A stretch of 6,464 nucleotides of DNA, from positions 1-6,464 of the forward strand of contig DFQX01000059.1 of assembly GCA_002381155.1 (NCBI GenBank). Reading direction: 5' to 3'. The DNA is from Flavobacteriaceae bacterium UBA3478 (GTDB taxonomy: Bacteria > Bacteroidota > Bacteroidia > Flavobacteriales > Flavobacteriaceae). Numbering within the stretch: the first letter of the stretch is position 1; each line of letters begins with the position of its first letter. The notes under the pieces were generated by a model. The model was given only the letters and a program-made list of their open reading frames with translations, was not told the origin of the DNA and ran no database searches. The translations under genes were made by a program, and so were the position numbers. Below are positions 5,039-6,464 of this stretch, one piece after another.

Positions 5039-6292
5039 ATGAATAAAAGAAACTTTTTAAAATCATCGGCTGCCGTTCTTGCCACACCCCTTCTAGGTTC
5101 CTTTGATCTAAAGCAAGAGGAATATGACATTCCTCTTTCAACTTTAAATGGAGAGGATCTTTGGAAAAGGGTTCGACAAGATTACTACTTAAAAGAGGAC
5201 TACATCAATCTAGAGAGTGGTTACTATAATATCATTCCAACTCCCACCTTGAGAAAGGTTAATGAACACCTAGAACGGGTTAATAGGGAAGGGTCTTACT
5301 ACATGAGAAATCAGCTCGATATCGACCGAGAAAAAGTAACTGAAACGTTGGCTGAATTTGTCGGATGTAACTCAGAAGATTTGGCCATAACGAGAAATAC
5401 CACTGAATCATTAGATCTTGTGATTTCGGGATATCCTTGGGAGGCCGGAGATCACGCAATTTATGCTGAACAAGATTATGGTGCCATGCAACTCATGTTC
5501 GAGCAAATTTCGAAACGATATGGGGTGAATTTAGATGTAGTTTCGGTACCTAATCATCCGCAAGATGACGATGAAATTGTCGCTCTTTACGAGTCGAAAA
5601 TCACATCAAAGACCAAATTGATCATGGTATGCCACATGATTAATATCACTGGGCAGATATTACCGATTAGAAAAATCTGTGATATGGCACACTCCCATGA
5701 GGTCGAAGTTTTGGTTGACGGTGCGCATTGCGTTGGGCACTTTGACTTTAAAATCACAGATTTAAATTGTGATTACTATGGATCAAGTCTTCATAAATGG
5801 TTGGCAGCTCCATTAGGTAATGGCTTGCTTTACATTAAAGACGATCATCGACCTAAAATATGGCCTCTACTTGCCGACTACGAAAAAAACCTCAATCAAA
5901 TGCGGAGATTAAATCATTTAGGTACGCATCCGGCTTATATAACACTGGGAGTAGCAGATGCTATAGACTACCTCAACGATATTGGCATTAAAAGAAAAGA
6001 ACAACGTCTAAATCAGATTAGACAGTACTGGATGAAAAATCTTCAAGGAGTCGAAAATATTCAAATGAATACCCCTTGGAGCAAGGAAAGAGCCTGCGGA
6101 ATAGCAAATGTGGGTCTTAGGAATATGAAACCTTCAGAAATGGCAAAAAGGCTCTTTGATGAATTTAATGTTTTTACTGTAGCCATTGATTATGCCAATG
6201 TTCAAGGGTGTAGAATTACCCCAAACGTATTTACCACTTTTGACGAATTAGATCGCTTTTCAGAAGCTGTTTTACAACTCGCAAAAGTTTAA
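5039..6292 (+). CDS. Exported (Tat-like signal) class-V PLP-dependent enzyme, isopenicillin N epimerase-like
   Basis: This 417-residue fold-type I PLP enzyme belongs to the class-V aminotransferase/cysteine desulfurase/epimerase superfamily. The reaction could be transamination, epimerisation or lyase chemistry; the sequence does not settle it. PLP residues are visible: TRNTTES (118-124) for the phosphate, His199, the DGAH motif (Asp228, His230), and SLHKW with Schiff-base Lys253. Arg392 in CRITPNVF probably binds the substrate carboxylate. The N-terminus KRNFLKSSAAVLATPLLG (3-20) is a Tat-type signal with KR in place of RR. Export after folding would suit a cofactor loaded in the cytoplasm (inference). 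I chose the ATG at 5039 because it puts the KR motif right at the N-terminus; an in-frame TTG at 5027 would only add MVQI. The gene ends one base before the stop codon of the convergent gene. Confidence 0.88.
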   Translation: MNKRNFLKSSAAVLATPLLGSFDLKQEEYDIPLSTLNGEDLWKRVRQDYYLKEDYINLESGYYNIIPTPTLRKVNEHLERVNREGSYYMRNQLDIDREKVTETLAEFVGCNSEDLAITRNTTESLDLVISGYPWEAGDHAIYAEQDYGAMQLMFEQISKRYGVNLDVVSVPNHPQDDDEIVALYESKITSKTKLIMVCHMINITGQILPIRKICDMAHSHEVEVLVDGAHCVGHFDFKITDLNCDYYGSSLHKWLAAPLGNGLLYIKDDHRPKIWPLLADYEKNLNQMRRLNHLGTHPAYITLGVADAIDYLNDIGIKRKEQRLNQIRQYWMKNLQGVENIQMNTPWSKERACGIANVGLRNMKPSEMAKRLFDEFNVFTVAIDYANVQGCRITPNVFTTFDELDRFSEAVLQLAKV

Positions 6293-6464
6293 CTACCCAT
6301 TATAGACTTCAAGCATCCCCTTGATGAATAAATCGACCTCTTCTGCGGTTCCAGTACTTATACGACACCAATCATAGAATGGAGGAAAAGGTCTACCAAT
6401 TCTCACCCCCTTAGCTAACATTTCAGGGCCTAATTCCCTGATATCTCTTTTCGAATGAAAAAAG
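6293..6464 (-). CDS. C-terminal end of a HisC-like class I/II aminotransferase (5' part outside window)
   Basis: On the minus strand 56 codons are open up to a TAG at 6293-6295, and the frame continues past the window edge. The translation contains GVRIGRPFPPFYDWCRISTG and ends in a helix, EEVDLFIKGMLEVYNG. The 'GV-x-I-GRPF...WCRIS-x-GT-x-EE' pattern is the C-terminal small domain of histidinol-phosphate-type and related fold-type I aminotransferases, in which the Arg of WCRIS binds the substrate carboxylate. The PLP lysine lies outside the window, so the substrate cannot be inferred. It converges with the exported class-V PLP enzyme with no bases between the two stop codons. Two PLP enzymes side by side may act in related amino-acid chemistry, and it is worth checking whether this one also has a Tat signal. 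Confidence 0.8.
   Translation of the reverse strand, partial: FFHSKRDIRELGPEMLAKGVRIGRPFPPFYDWCRISTGTAEEVDLFIKGMLEVYNG

Overview
The window looks like chromosomal DNA from a member of the Bacteroidota, probably a free-living or marine Cytophagia- or Flavobacteriia-type organism. The signs are moderately AT-rich DNA, start codons without strong Shine-Dalgarno sequences, a good match to the Bacteroidota promoter (TTG, 20 nt, then TAnnTTTG) at 2489-2519, a lipoprotein amylase, and gene neighbourhoods rich in exported enzymes. I cannot name the genus.

Left block (1-2303, plus strand): the last 21 codons of an upstream gene, whose tail resembles an amidohydrolase, overlap by 14 bp the start of a secreted PqqB-like metallo-beta-lactamase-fold protein. 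Only 23 bp later comes a lipoprotein alpha-amylase of the plant-like GH13_6 type. The three probably form one transcription unit. No SusC/SusD pair is present, so the amylase is not in a classical polysaccharide utilisation locus within this window.

Middle (2304-3121): a tRNA-Val(GAC) gene lies on the minus strand. It is followed by a compact two-gene plus-strand operon: a four-helix membrane protein and a 64-residue Cro/CI-type regulator that overlap by 4 bp (ATGA). The operon has a clear promoter. A perfect 9-bp inverted repeat spans the -7 element and the first base of the start codon, which makes it a strong candidate autoregulatory operator.

Right block, minus strand (3118-4959): a nitroreductase-family gene is followed without any spacer (TAA then ATG) by a secreted GH33 sialidase with five Asp boxes. 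The sialidase end overlaps the end of the regulator gene by 4 bp, tail to tail.

Right block, plus strand (5039-6292): a class-V PLP enzyme with a Tat-like signal is transcribed divergently from the nitroreductase. It ends exactly against the 3' end of a second, fold-type I aminotransferase of HisC type on the minus strand (6293-6464, cut by the window edge).

Overall, the window holds several exported hydrolases and one exported PLP enzyme, arranged in short, tightly packed operons. I see no transposase, CRISPR array, phage gene or toxin-antitoxin pair. The part most worth a closer look is the membrane-protein/regulator module with its operator-like palindrome, followed by the divergent PqqB-like protein and the odd sialidase-nitroreductase coupling.
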